NCBI GenBank assembly: GCA_030271565.1
Contig: JARXKR010000015.1
Span: forward strand, 1 to 21,454
Source: Pseudomonadota bacterium
Lineage (GTDB): Bacteria > Pseudomonadota > Alphaproteobacteria > Sphingomonadales > Sphingomonadaceae
Direction: 5' to 3'
Length of the DNA stretch: 21,454 nucleotides
Below the pieces are notes generated by a model. The model was not told where the DNA came from. It saw nothing but the letters and a program-made list of their open reading frames with translations, and did not search any database. Positions within the stretch are counted from its first letter, which is position 1. Every line of letters begins with the position of its first letter. Both the position numbers and the translations under genes were made by a program. Shown here in pieces: positions 15,740 through 21,454 of the stretch.

Positions 15740-15895
15740 TTAGTGGTGGGCCAGTTCTTCCTTGATGCGGAGCTTTCGTTTCTTGAGGAGCTGGATGGTC
15801 GAAAGATCAGGCATCGGCCGGCTCAATTCATCGGCAAGCTGGCGTTCGAGGCCTTCATGCTTGAGCTGCAATGCGCTGAAATGCGACTGTTCCAT
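15740..15895 (-). CDS. Small DUF465 (YdcH/SlyX-like) protein
   Basis: A 51-residue, highly charged, helical protein starting MEQSHFSALQ. It has the DUF465 layout: an N-terminal helix with HEGLERQLADEL, a short turn with DLSTIQ, and the LKKRKLRIKEEL second helix. Function in this family is unknown. The ATG at 15895 is chosen because AAGGAG lies 8 bases upstream; a longer frame to 15982 has no such site. It is head-to-head with a second DUF465 gene at 16093 and upstream of ptsP on the minus strand. Confidence 0.85.
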   Translation of the reverse strand: MEQSHFSALQLKHEGLERQLADELSRPMPDLSTIQLLKKRKLRIKEELAHH

Positions 15896-15975
15896 ACAGG
15901 AGTCTCCTTGTCGTTCGCCCCCAGGGGCTGCAGCTCTCCACCGGTTCCGACTCGGCGACCGGCGGGTCACTGCAA

Positions 15976-16004
15976 TTGTCATGGAAGCATATTAAGCCTA
16001 TCTT
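15976..16004 (+). promoter_or_regulatory. Candidate promoter for the DUF465-rcdA direction
   Basis: TTGTCA (15976-15981) and TATCTT (15999-16004) are separated by exactly 17 bp in the divergent intergenic region between the two DUF465 genes. They match the sigma70 consensus at 5 of 6 and 4 of 6 positions. Transcription would start about 80 bp upstream of the DUF465 gene at 16093. On the opposite strand the spacer contains TAATAT, a possible -10 for the divergent gene. Confidence 0.5.
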
Positions 16005-16092
16005 GCGAAGGGCATCTGTGACGCTATGCGGCAGGGCGATTCCACGCCGCGATGAGCGGGCAGCAGTTCGACAACACCGGGGTGACGGGCGA

Positions 16093-16290
16093 ATGAACGA
16101 AGAGGAAATGAAAAAGCGCCTCGAAGTGTTCAGGACCGAGCACCGCGATCTCGATGCCGCGATCGATGCCTTGACCGGGGCCGGTGCCACCGACCAGCTC
16201 CAGATCGCCCGCCTCAAGAAGCGCAAATTGCGGCTTAAGGACCAGATCGCGATGATCGAGGATTACCTGATTCCCGACATCATCGCCTGA
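16093..16290 (+). CDS. Small DUF465 (YdcH-like) protein, second paralogue
   Basis: A 65-residue helical protein starting MNEEEMKKRLEVF. It shares the DUF465 pattern with its divergent neighbour: EHRDLDAAIDALTG in the first helix, a turn with DQLQIARLKK, and KRKLRLKDQIAMIEDYLIP in the second. The KKRKL core appears in both proteins. Function is unknown. The start at 16093 is chosen because the domain begins there and upstream residues of the longer frame (to 15976) are unlike the family; the ribosome site (GGGTGACGGGCGA) is weak. rcdA follows 130 bp downstream on the same strand. Confidence 0.85.
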   Translation: MNEEEMKKRLEVFRTEHRDLDAAIDALTGAGATDQLQIARLKKRKLRLKDQIAMIEDYLIPDIIA

Positions 16291-16420
16291 CCGCAAAAGC
16301 GGCACGGCTGGCCAATTGATCCAATAAAAATGCGTCCCCCCAAGGGACAGTCCCAAAATGGTGTGAGCAACTGGGGTCGGCGCGGTTGGCAGGGACAAGC
16401 GGCTCGGCCAATCGGGCGCA

Positions 16421-16903
16421 ATGGGAAAACCCGCCAGCATCAATCCACGGATCATCGAAGGGCTGTATTGTGAGGCTCTCGTCCTGTCGGACGACGTGCG
16501 CAACGCCTTTGCTTTGTCGGGCCGGATGGATGCGGCGGTGGAAATTGCCGCGGCCCAGGGAGCCGAGGAGGATGAGGCGCGGATTGCCTTGTCGTGCGAG
16601 GCGCTGCGCACCACCACACGGATGATGCACGCGGTCGCCTGGCTGCTCAATCATCGCGCCTACTTTTCGGGCGAGCTCAGCGAATTCCAGCTGCGGCGCT
16701 ACGGCAAGCTCGCCGATTTTCCCGAAAGCGATGCCGAACGGCTGGTGCTGCTCGACGGTCCGACCCGCGCACTGGTGACCGCGACCGAGCGGTTCCATGC
16801 CCGCCTCAAGCGCATCGACAATGGCTGGCGCGAGCGCTCACCGGGCGAACCCAGCGCAATCGCCGCGCTGCGCGAACGGCTGGGGCAACAGTTGCAGCGC
16901 TGA
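16421..16903 (+). CDS. rcdA: DUF1465 protein, RcdA-family cell-cycle adaptor
   Basis: A 160-residue, mostly helical protein. The segment ALSCEALRTTTRMMHAVAWLLNHRA is the core of the DUF1465 family, of which Caulobacter RcdA is a member; RcdA is an adaptor of the ClpXP protease that helps degrade the cell-cycle regulator CtrA and related substrates. The N-terminal YCEALVLSDDVRNAF is also family-like. The ATG at 16421 is the only reasonable start. The gene follows the DUF465 gene and precedes an MBL-fold hydrolase by 43 bp. Family assignment is good; that it performs the CtrA-degradation role in this organism is inferred. Confidence 0.78.
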   Translation: MGKPASINPRIIEGLYCEALVLSDDVRNAFALSGRMDAAVEIAAAQGAEEDEARIALSCEALRTTTRMMHAVAWLLNHRAYFSGELSEFQLRRYGKLADFPESDAERLVLLDGPTRALVTATERFHARLKRIDNGWRERSPGEPSAIAALRERLGQQLQR

Positions 16904-16946
16904 TTGCGGCTCGACAGCCGCCTGCGGAGTTCCCATATCCGCCGAG

Positions 16947-17849
16947 ATGGATGCCCCGCCCAAACCTTGGCCAACCGGCCTGTCCGAGCAATGCGAACCC
17001 CTGGTCCGCCGCGTGCTCGCGCCCAATGCCTCGCCCTACACCTACACCGGGACACAGACTTACCTGGTCGGCGCGGGCAGCGAACTGGCGGTAATCGATC
17101 CGGGTCCGGCCGGGACCGGTGCCGAAGGCCACGCCGATACGCGCGGTGAGGGGCACGTCGCCGCGATCCTTGCAGCCATTGGCGATGCCCGGCTGACCAC
17201 CATCCTGTGCACCCATACCCACCGCGATCACTCGCCTGCTGCGGCTGAACTCAAGCGCCTGACTGGGGCGCAGATCATTGGCTGCGCGCCGCTGGTGCTC
17301 GAAGACGACGGCCCGCGCGCCGATGCCGCGTTCGACCCCGACTATGCCCCTGATCGCGTGCTGACCGACGGCGAACAATTGCGCGGCCCCGACTGGACCA
17401 TCACCGCGGTCGCCACCCCCGGCCACACCAGCAACCACCTGTGCTACGCGCTCGAGCAAAGCGGCGCGCTGTTCACCGGCGATCATGTCATGGCCTGGTC
17501 GACCAGTGTGGTTTCCCCGCCCGACGGCGACATGGCGGCCTATATGGCCAGCCTGCAAAAGCTCTACGACCGCGAGGACAAGGTGCTCTACCCCGCCCAC
17601 GGCCCGGCGGTGACCAAGCCGCGCCAGCTGGTCCGGGGAATGCTCGGCCATCGCCGCCAGCGCGAGGCGCAGATCCTGCGCCTCCTCGGCGAAACGCCGC
17701 AAGCGATCCCCGGTATGGTCAAGGTCATGTACAAGGGGCTGGACCCCCGGCTGAGCGGTGCAGCCGGGCGTTCAGTCCTCGCTCACCTGATTGACCTTAG
17801 GCACCGCGGCAAGGTGACCAGCGAAGGCGATGCATGGCGACTGATCTGA
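16947..17849 (+). CDS. MBL-fold metallo-hydrolase, LACTB2-like
   Basis: A 300-residue metallo-beta-lactamase fold enzyme. The dinuclear metal motif HTHRDH lies at residues 90-95 (His90, His92, Asp94, His95), with PGHT (His160), TGDHVM (Asp179) and PAHG (His218) completing the set. The C-terminal helical tail with RQREAQIL and GKVTSEGDAWRL resembles the LACTB2 / winged-helix-ended subgroup, some members of which are endoribonucleases. Substrate here is unknown. Start 16947 is the ATG giving the family N-terminus; the ribosome site is weak. It overlaps the DUF4230 gene by 16 bases, indicating a joint transcript. Confidence 0.88.
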   Translation: MDAPPKPWPTGLSEQCEPLVRRVLAPNASPYTYTGTQTYLVGAGSELAVIDPGPAGTGAEGHADTRGEGHVAAILAAIGDARLTTILCTHTHRDHSPAAAELKRLTGAQIIGCAPLVLEDDGPRADAAFDPDYAPDRVLTDGEQLRGPDWTITAVATPGHTSNHLCYALEQSGALFTGDHVMAWSTSVVSPPDGDMAAYMASLQKLYDREDKVLYPAHGPAVTKPRQLVRGMLGHRRQREAQILRLLGETPQAIPGMVKVMYKGLDPRLSGAAGRSVLAHLIDLRHRGKVTSEGDAWRLI

Positions 17850-18475
17850 CCAGACCGGCGGAGCGGCGTCCGCTGTTTACCACGCCCGCAGTCATGGCGC
17901 TCGGGCTGCTCGCTTTGGGCGGCTGGTACGCAATCCGGACCCTCAACCCCGATCACGGCGACCCGGTCGCAGCGAGCCTGCTGGCATTCGAGAAGCAGGA
18001 CCGCTTGACGGTGTTCTCGGCGCAGCTAGCCTTGGTCAGTGCCTCCGAGGATGCGCGGGCGTTCGGGCTGCTCAAAAGCAAGCAGGTCGCGGTGATCCCG
18101 GCGCGGGTCGACTACACCATCGACCTGTCGCAGATGAGCAAGGCGCGGATGAAATGGGACGAGGCCGCCAGTCACCTCGACGTAACCCTTCCGCCGCTGC
18201 AGGTCTCGCGCCCCAACCTCGACGAAGCCCATGCGCAATACCTGCGCGAAGGGGTGTGGATCACCGGCGACGCGCAGGCCAAGCTGACCCGCGACAACAC
18301 TTTGGTGGCCGAAAAGCAGGCCGCCGATCAAGCCAAAAACCCCGCACTACTGACGCTCGCGCGCAATTCGGCCAAGGACGCGATCCGGCAGAACCTGGCG
18401 ATCCCGCTGCAAGTCGCAGGCTACGGCGCGGTCAATGTGACGGTGCATTTTGACGGCGAACCGGCGGGCGATTGA
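17834..18475 (+). CDS. DUF4230 family protein, membrane-anchored
   Basis: A 213-residue protein with a single N-terminal hydrophobic segment (about residues 18-33) that probably anchors it to the inner membrane, with the rest outside the cytoplasm. The middle has VDYTIDLSQM and LDVTLPPLQVSRPNLD, which fit DUF4230. The C-terminal half is amphipathic helix (AKNPALLTLARNSAKDAIRQNL). Function of this family is not known. Its start lies inside the end of the MBL-fold gene (16-base overlap). Confidence 0.75.
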   Translation: MATDLTRPAERRPLFTTPAVMALGLLALGGWYAIRTLNPDHGDPVAASLLAFEKQDRLTVFSAQLALVSASEDARAFGLLKSKQVAVIPARVDYTIDLSQMSKARMKWDEAASHLDVTLPPLQVSRPNLDEAHAQYLREGVWITGDAQAKLTRDNTLVAEKQAADQAKNPALLTLARNSAKDAIRQNLAIPLQVAGYGAVNVTVHFDGEPAGD

Positions 18476-18483
18476 GGCCCGTC

Positions 18484-18507
18484 CTTGCCGCCCACTGGCA
18501 AGCTTTA
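18484..18507 (+). terminator. Weak candidate terminator after the DUF4230 gene
   Basis: CTTGCC (18484-18489) pairs with GGCAAG (18497-18502) around a seven-base loop, followed by CTTTA. It lies 9 bp after the DUF4230 stop and before the next gene. The short stem and three-base T-run make it marginal. Confidence 0.3.
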
Positions 18508-18558
18508 GAAACTGCGCTATAACAGCCTCGGTCGCGCCACTGAGGGGATGCATTTAGC

Positions 18559-19347
18559 ATGGCAACGCTTGTACCATTTGACGATCAACCCGCCCTCGCC
18601 GAGCGTTTTGCGTTCAAGATGGCGATCGCCATGGCGCTTACCGTCGTTCTCGGCTTTTCGACCCAGCTGGCAATGGGCCGTTCGACTTTTGCCGCGCCGC
18701 TCAGGGTCCACTTGCACGCCGTCGTGTTTATGGGCTGGGTGGCGATTTTCCTGACCCAATCGTATCTCGCTACGCGCGGACCGCTGGCGCTGCACCGCAA
18801 GCTGGGCTGGCTCGCGGCGGGCTGGGTCGGCCTGATGATTACCATGGGTTTCGTGGTGACCGTGACCATGGCGCGCAATGGCACGGTGCCGTTCTTCTTC
18901 ATGCCGCAGCAATTCCTGATCGCCGATCCGCTGACCGTGCTGATGTTTGCCGCGATCACCGCCTATGCCATCGCCAACCGCAAACGCACCGATTGGCACG
19001 CACGGCTGCATCTTTGCGGAATGGCGCTGATCATCGCGCCAGCATTCGGCCGCTTGCTGCCGATGCCCTTGCTCTCGCCGTACGCACTCGAAGCGGCTAC
19101 GACGGCCACGCTGATTTTCCCGCTCGCCGGAATGATCCGCGACAAACGCCAGCTGGGCCGCGTGCACCCCGCCTGGTTGATCGGCGCGGCGGCAATCATC
19201 GGCAACATACTGCTGTTCGACCTGATCGCCTATTCACCGCTGGGCGATACGCTGTACCACCTGGCAACTGCCGGTTCGCACGGGGCCTCGGTGCCCGGGC
19301 TGGAATTCGGTTCGCCGCCCGCTGGAGGGTTGATCACCGGTCGGTGA
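18559..19347 (+). CDS. Seven-helix membrane protein of unknown function
   Basis: A 262-residue integral membrane protein. Hydrophobic segments lie at about residues 18-40, 48-68, 82-104, 115-138, 146-166, 173-191 and 205-226. Histidines next to helices (VHLHAVVF, LHRKLGWLAAGW, WHARLHLCGM) recall heme- or quinone-binding membrane proteins such as DUF2306 and cytochrome b561-like families, but I cannot assign one. Start 18559 has GAGGGG about 11 bases upstream. nadA follows after 18 bp, so the two are probably cotranscribed; a functional link to NAD synthesis is not established. Confidence 0.75.
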   Translation: MATLVPFDDQPALAERFAFKMAIAMALTVVLGFSTQLAMGRSTFAAPLRVHLHAVVFMGWVAIFLTQSYLATRGPLALHRKLGWLAAGWVGLMITMGFVVTVTMARNGTVPFFFMPQQFLIADPLTVLMFAAITAYAIANRKRTDWHARLHLCGMALIIAPAFGRLLPMPLLSPYALEAATTATLIFPLAGMIRDKRQLGRVHPAWLIGAAAIIGNILLFDLIAYSPLGDTLYHLATAGSHGASVPGLEFGSPPAGGLITGR

Positions 19348-19365
19348 AGGCCCATTGCAAGGGGT

Positions 19366-20352
19366 ATGACCGACCAGCCCCTCAGCCTCTCCGGCCTCGA
19401 CCTGCGCGCCGAAATCGATCGTCTGCGCAAGGACCGCAACGCGATCATCCTGGCGCATTATTACCAGCGGCCCGAGATCCAGGACCTCGCCGACTATATC
19501 GGTGACAGCCTCGAACTGTCCAAGAAAGCGGCGACCACCGATGCCGAGGTGATCGCGTTCTGCGGGGTCAAATTCATGGCCGAGACCGCCAAGATCCTCG
19601 CGCCCGAAAAGATCGTGGTGCTGCCCGATCTCAACGCCGGGTGCAGCCTGGAAGATAGCTGCCCGCCCGAAAAGTTCGCACAGTTCCGCAAAGCGCACCC
19701 CGATCACATCGCGCTGACCTATATCAACTGCTCGACCGAGGTGAAGGCGCTGAGCGACATCATCGTTACGAGCTCGAGCGCCGAGACGATCCTGTCGCAA
19801 ATCCCCAAGGACCAGAAGATCATCTTCGGCCCCGACCGGCATCTGGGCGGATACTTGTCGCGCAAGTTCGACCGCGAGATGCTGCTGTGGCCGGGCGTTT
19901 GCATCGTCCATGAAGCCTTCAGCGAAACCGAGCTGCTCAAACTCAAGGCCCAGCACCCCGGCGCGCCGGTCGCCGCGCACCCCGAATGCCCGCCGCATAT
20001 CGCCGACCACGCCGACTATATCGGCAGCACCAGCGGCATCCTCCAATTCGCCAAGACCTTCACCGGTGACACCCTGATCGTTGCAACCGAGCCGCACATC
20101 ATCCACCAGATGGAACTGGCGGTGCCGGACAAAACCTTCATCGGCGCGCCCGGCGCCGACGGCCAGTGCGCCTGCAACATCTGCCCCTACATGGCGCTCA
20201 ACACGCTCGAGAAGCTGTACCTGGCGCTGCGCGACCTCAAGCCGCGGATCGAGATCGAGGAAGGGCTGCGGTTGCAGGCGAAGAAGAGCCTCGACCGGAT
20301 GCTGGAGATGGCCGGGGGGACGGTGGGGATGGGCGATCTGGGGGCGCGGTGA
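19366..20352 (+). CDS. nadA: Quinolinate synthase A
   Basis: A 328-residue enzyme that condenses iminoaspartate with dihydroxyacetone phosphate to give quinolinate in de novo NAD synthesis. Visible motifs are ILAHYYQRPEIQDLADYIGDSL, NAGCSLEDSC, NCSTEVKA, GPDRHLGGYL, HPECPP, STSGI and CNICPYMALNTLEKL. The three Fe-S ligands are Cys93, Cys208 and Cys273. AAGGGG sits directly before the ATG. nadB and nadC, its usual partners, are not in the window. The stop (20350-20352) overlaps the GTG start of the DUF2971 gene. Confidence 0.96.
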   Translation: MTDQPLSLSGLDLRAEIDRLRKDRNAIILAHYYQRPEIQDLADYIGDSLELSKKAATTDAEVIAFCGVKFMAETAKILAPEKIVVLPDLNAGCSLEDSCPPEKFAQFRKAHPDHIALTYINCSTEVKALSDIIVTSSSAETILSQIPKDQKIIFGPDRHLGGYLSRKFDREMLLWPGVCIVHEAFSETELLKLKAQHPGAPVAAHPECPPHIADHADYIGSTSGILQFAKTFTGDTLIVATEPHIIHQMELAVPDKTFIGAPGADGQCACNICPYMALNTLEKLYLALRDLKPRIEIEEGLRLQAKKSLDRMLEMAGGTVGMGDLGAR

Positions 20353-21002
20353 TAGTCTATCGATTTCTGAACGAGGAATTTGGCTGCAAAGCACCCGAAG
20401 AGCGCCGAATTAAGATTTCGCGCATTCACGAGTTGAATGACCCGTTCGAATGGTCTTCTCCAGCAGGAGCAGACGAGCGGCTTAGGCGTGAATTCCAAGA
20501 TACGAAATTGCAGATGTCCCAAAGTCGCGGGTTAATCTGTGTTAGCAAGAGTTGGCGGAATCCGCTGCTCTGGAGCCACTATGCTAATCACCATAAGGGT
20601 TTGTGCTTGGGGTTTGCCGTGCCGTCAGCGCAATTCGATGCCGTTGAATATGTCCCCAACAGAATTCCTTGTGATTGGGAACGTTGGGAACCCGATGAAT
20701 CGTATCAACAAGAAATCATGCGTCGTGTAATCTGCACCAAATTCAGTCACTGGAGATATGAGGCAGAAATGCGCTGCGGGACGGAGCTAAATGAGCCGGA
20801 TAACCAAGGACGATTTTTTCTCGATTTTTCCAATGATTTTCGTTTGGCCGAAGTCATCATTGGCGCTTGTAGTTCGATATCGCGCAGTCAGCTTGCGAAC
20901 AGACTTGGAAATCTCGCGAGCGAAGTTCGTTCACGCAAAGCTCGTCTAGCATTCAAATCGTTTAGGGTCGTGGAGCACCGTCGGGCCAGCCTCTGGCTGT
21001 AG
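20349..21002 (+). CDS. DUF2971 domain protein
   Basis: A 217-residue protein with the DUF2971 pattern: VYRFLNEEF at the N-terminus, IHELNDPFEW (about 26-35), ICVSKSWRNPLLWSHYANHHKGLCLGFA (about 63-90, shown in parts as WSHYANHHKG) and CTKFSHWRYEAEMR (about 129-142). DUF2971 proteins are common in accessory DNA; their activity is unknown. There is no ATG near the front, so the GTG overlapping the nadA stop (GTGA) is chosen. Base composition is clearly lower in GC than its neighbours, with many AAT, TTT and AGA codons, suggesting recent acquisition. No gene follows closely. Confidence 0.82.
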   Translation: MIVYRFLNEEFGCKAPEERRIKISRIHELNDPFEWSSPAGADERLRREFQDTKLQMSQSRGLICVSKSWRNPLLWSHYANHHKGLCLGFAVPSAQFDAVEYVPNRIPCDWERWEPDESYQQEIMRRVICTKFSHWRYEAEMRCGTELNEPDNQGRFFLDFSNDFRLAEVIIGACSSISRSQLANRLGNLASEVRSRKARLAFKSFRVVEHRRASLWL

Positions 21003-21074
21003 ACTTATCGTCAAGCTAAATTCGCTTCAGGGTCAATTTTACCATTGGGCATCCCACTCCGAAGGCGCGATGGT

Positions 21075-21093
21075 TGCTGAAACGAGTTCAGCA
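21075..21093. repeat. Short palindromic repeat unit (TGCTGAA ... TTCAGCA)
   Basis: TGCTGAA-ACGAG-TTCAGCA forms a perfect 7-bp stem with a five-base loop, followed by TGACGG. From memory this string is a common dispersed intergenic repeat in sphingomonad genomes. It lies in the 223-bp region between the DUF2971 gene and the small ORF at 21226, which otherwise shows no gene. Confidence 0.5.
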
Positions 21094-21225
21094 TGACGGA
21101 TGAGGAAGCGCCGCCCATTTCATTTTCGCACGCTATGTTCCTTCACATTAGCAGCCTGCACCGCAGCTAGAGGCGAGTCGATCGGTGGAATATGGTAAGA
21201 AGGCTCATTCTGAAGGGTTGGGGAA

Positions 21226-21387
21226 ATGAACATCACACCTGATAAGGCACAGATCAGCACGGAAACATTCGACGAATTTCTTGCCATGCAAGGCGATCTC
21301 GAATTCTGCGAGGCGGCGGCAATCGCGGAGATTGCCCGAGATCGGGACCTTGCCCCGCCGCCTGTCCCCTCATTCCGCTCACCCTGA
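21226..21387 (+). CDS. Small ORF, 53 aa, resembling the start of a HigA/Xre-type antitoxin
   Basis: ATG at 21226 is preceded by AAGGGTTGGGGAA, giving a plausible ribosome site. The product begins MNITPDKAQISTETFDEFLA and continues QGDLEFCEAAAIAEIARD, then a proline-rich end. The pattern FDEFL...G.LE..EA.AIAEI resembles the N-terminal segment of Xre-family antitoxins (FDDFL.E.G..EEVEA.AI), which normally continue into a helix-turn-helix. Here the frame instead ends inside a dispersed palindromic repeat. It may be a truncated remnant, a short independent protein, or not expressed. I cannot assign a function. Confidence 0.35.
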   Translation: MNITPDKAQISTETFDEFLAMQGDLEFCEAAAIAEIARDRDLAPPPVPSFRSP

Positions 21388-21454
21388 GCCTGTCGAAGGG
21401 CTGTCCTTACTTTTTGAGGTCACGTGCGGCGCACGGAGAAAAGAGCAACCCTTC
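21380..21454. repeat. Left part of a dispersed palindromic repeat, cut by window edge
   Basis: CACCCTGAGCCTGTCGAAGG at 21380-21399 is a string I recognise as a very common dispersed repeat arm in sphingomonads and other alphaproteobacteria. The last bases of the window, CCCTTC (21449-21454), are complementary to GAAGGG (21395-21400), and the flanking bases pair at about 11 of 14 positions, so the right arm probably begins here and continues outside. Between them CGTGC-GGC-GCACG (21423-21435) forms a small hairpin with a three-base loop. Confidence 0.5.

Noticed and set aside
16291..16302. CCGC-AAAA-GCGG hairpin after the second DUF465 gene
   Set aside because: Only four base pairs and no T-run, so chance is a sufficient explanation.
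1..21454. tRNA, rRNA, CRISPR arrays, riboswitches or intact insertion sequences
   Set aside because: I looked for TPsiC-like boxes in intergenic DNA, regularly spaced repeats and transposase motifs in the open frames and saw none; intergenic regions are short.

Overview
The window is chromosomal DNA from a GC-rich alphaproteobacterium, most likely a member of the Sphingomonadales (Erythrobacteraceae/Sphingomonadaceae type). The inference rests on an Entner-Doudoroff operon that includes glucokinase, a PtsP-type nitrogen phosphotransferase without sugar PTS genes, a RcdA-family (DUF1465) cell-cycle protein next to paired DUF465/YdcH proteins, short TilS, and dispersed palindromic repeats of a kind common in that order. 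No tRNA, rRNA, CRISPR array or intact transposase was seen.

Left part (1-6484, + strand): the 3' end of edd, then glk, eda and a PEP carboxylase-like gene. All three junctions overlap by four bases (ATGA, GTGA, ATGA), so this is a tightly coupled operon that converts glucose to pyruvate and ends with a possible anaplerotic enzyme. That last protein departs from canonical PEP carboxylase in its catalytic loops. A separate L,D-transpeptidase follows.

Middle-left part (6485-10183): two minus-strand short-chain dehydrogenases, one 2,4-dienoyl-CoA reductase-like and one HSD10-like, each followed at its 3' end by a copy of a ~148-bp nested inverted repeat. Divergent from them is a + strand pair: a YahK-like zinc alcohol/aldehyde reductase and a 2-hydroxychromene-2-carboxylate isomerase-like DsbA-fold protein. 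A perfect 16-bp palindrome lies in the divergent promoter region. The group looks like acyl-CoA or aldehyde/aromatic catabolism.

Middle-right part (10180-15895, - strand): transcribed leftward, a DUF465 gene, ptsP, a RodZ-like HTH/membrane protein, a CpoB-like periplasmic TPR protein and tilS. These are core cell-envelope, regulation and tRNA-modification genes.

Right part (16093-20352, + strand): a second DUF465 gene, rcdA, an MBL-fold hydrolase, a DUF4230 protein, a seven-helix membrane protein and nadA. At the right end (20349-21454) base composition shifts to visibly lower GC. There is a DUF2971 gene starting inside the nadA stop, a small ORF resembling the front of a HigA/Xre-type antitoxin, and fragments of two dispersed palindromic repeat families, one cut by the window edge. 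This looks like accessory, probably acquired, DNA.

Nothing here is clearly a new multi-gene system. The best leads are the structured repeat pair (paired bases conserved while sequence varies), the non-canonical PEP carboxylase and the low-GC right end.
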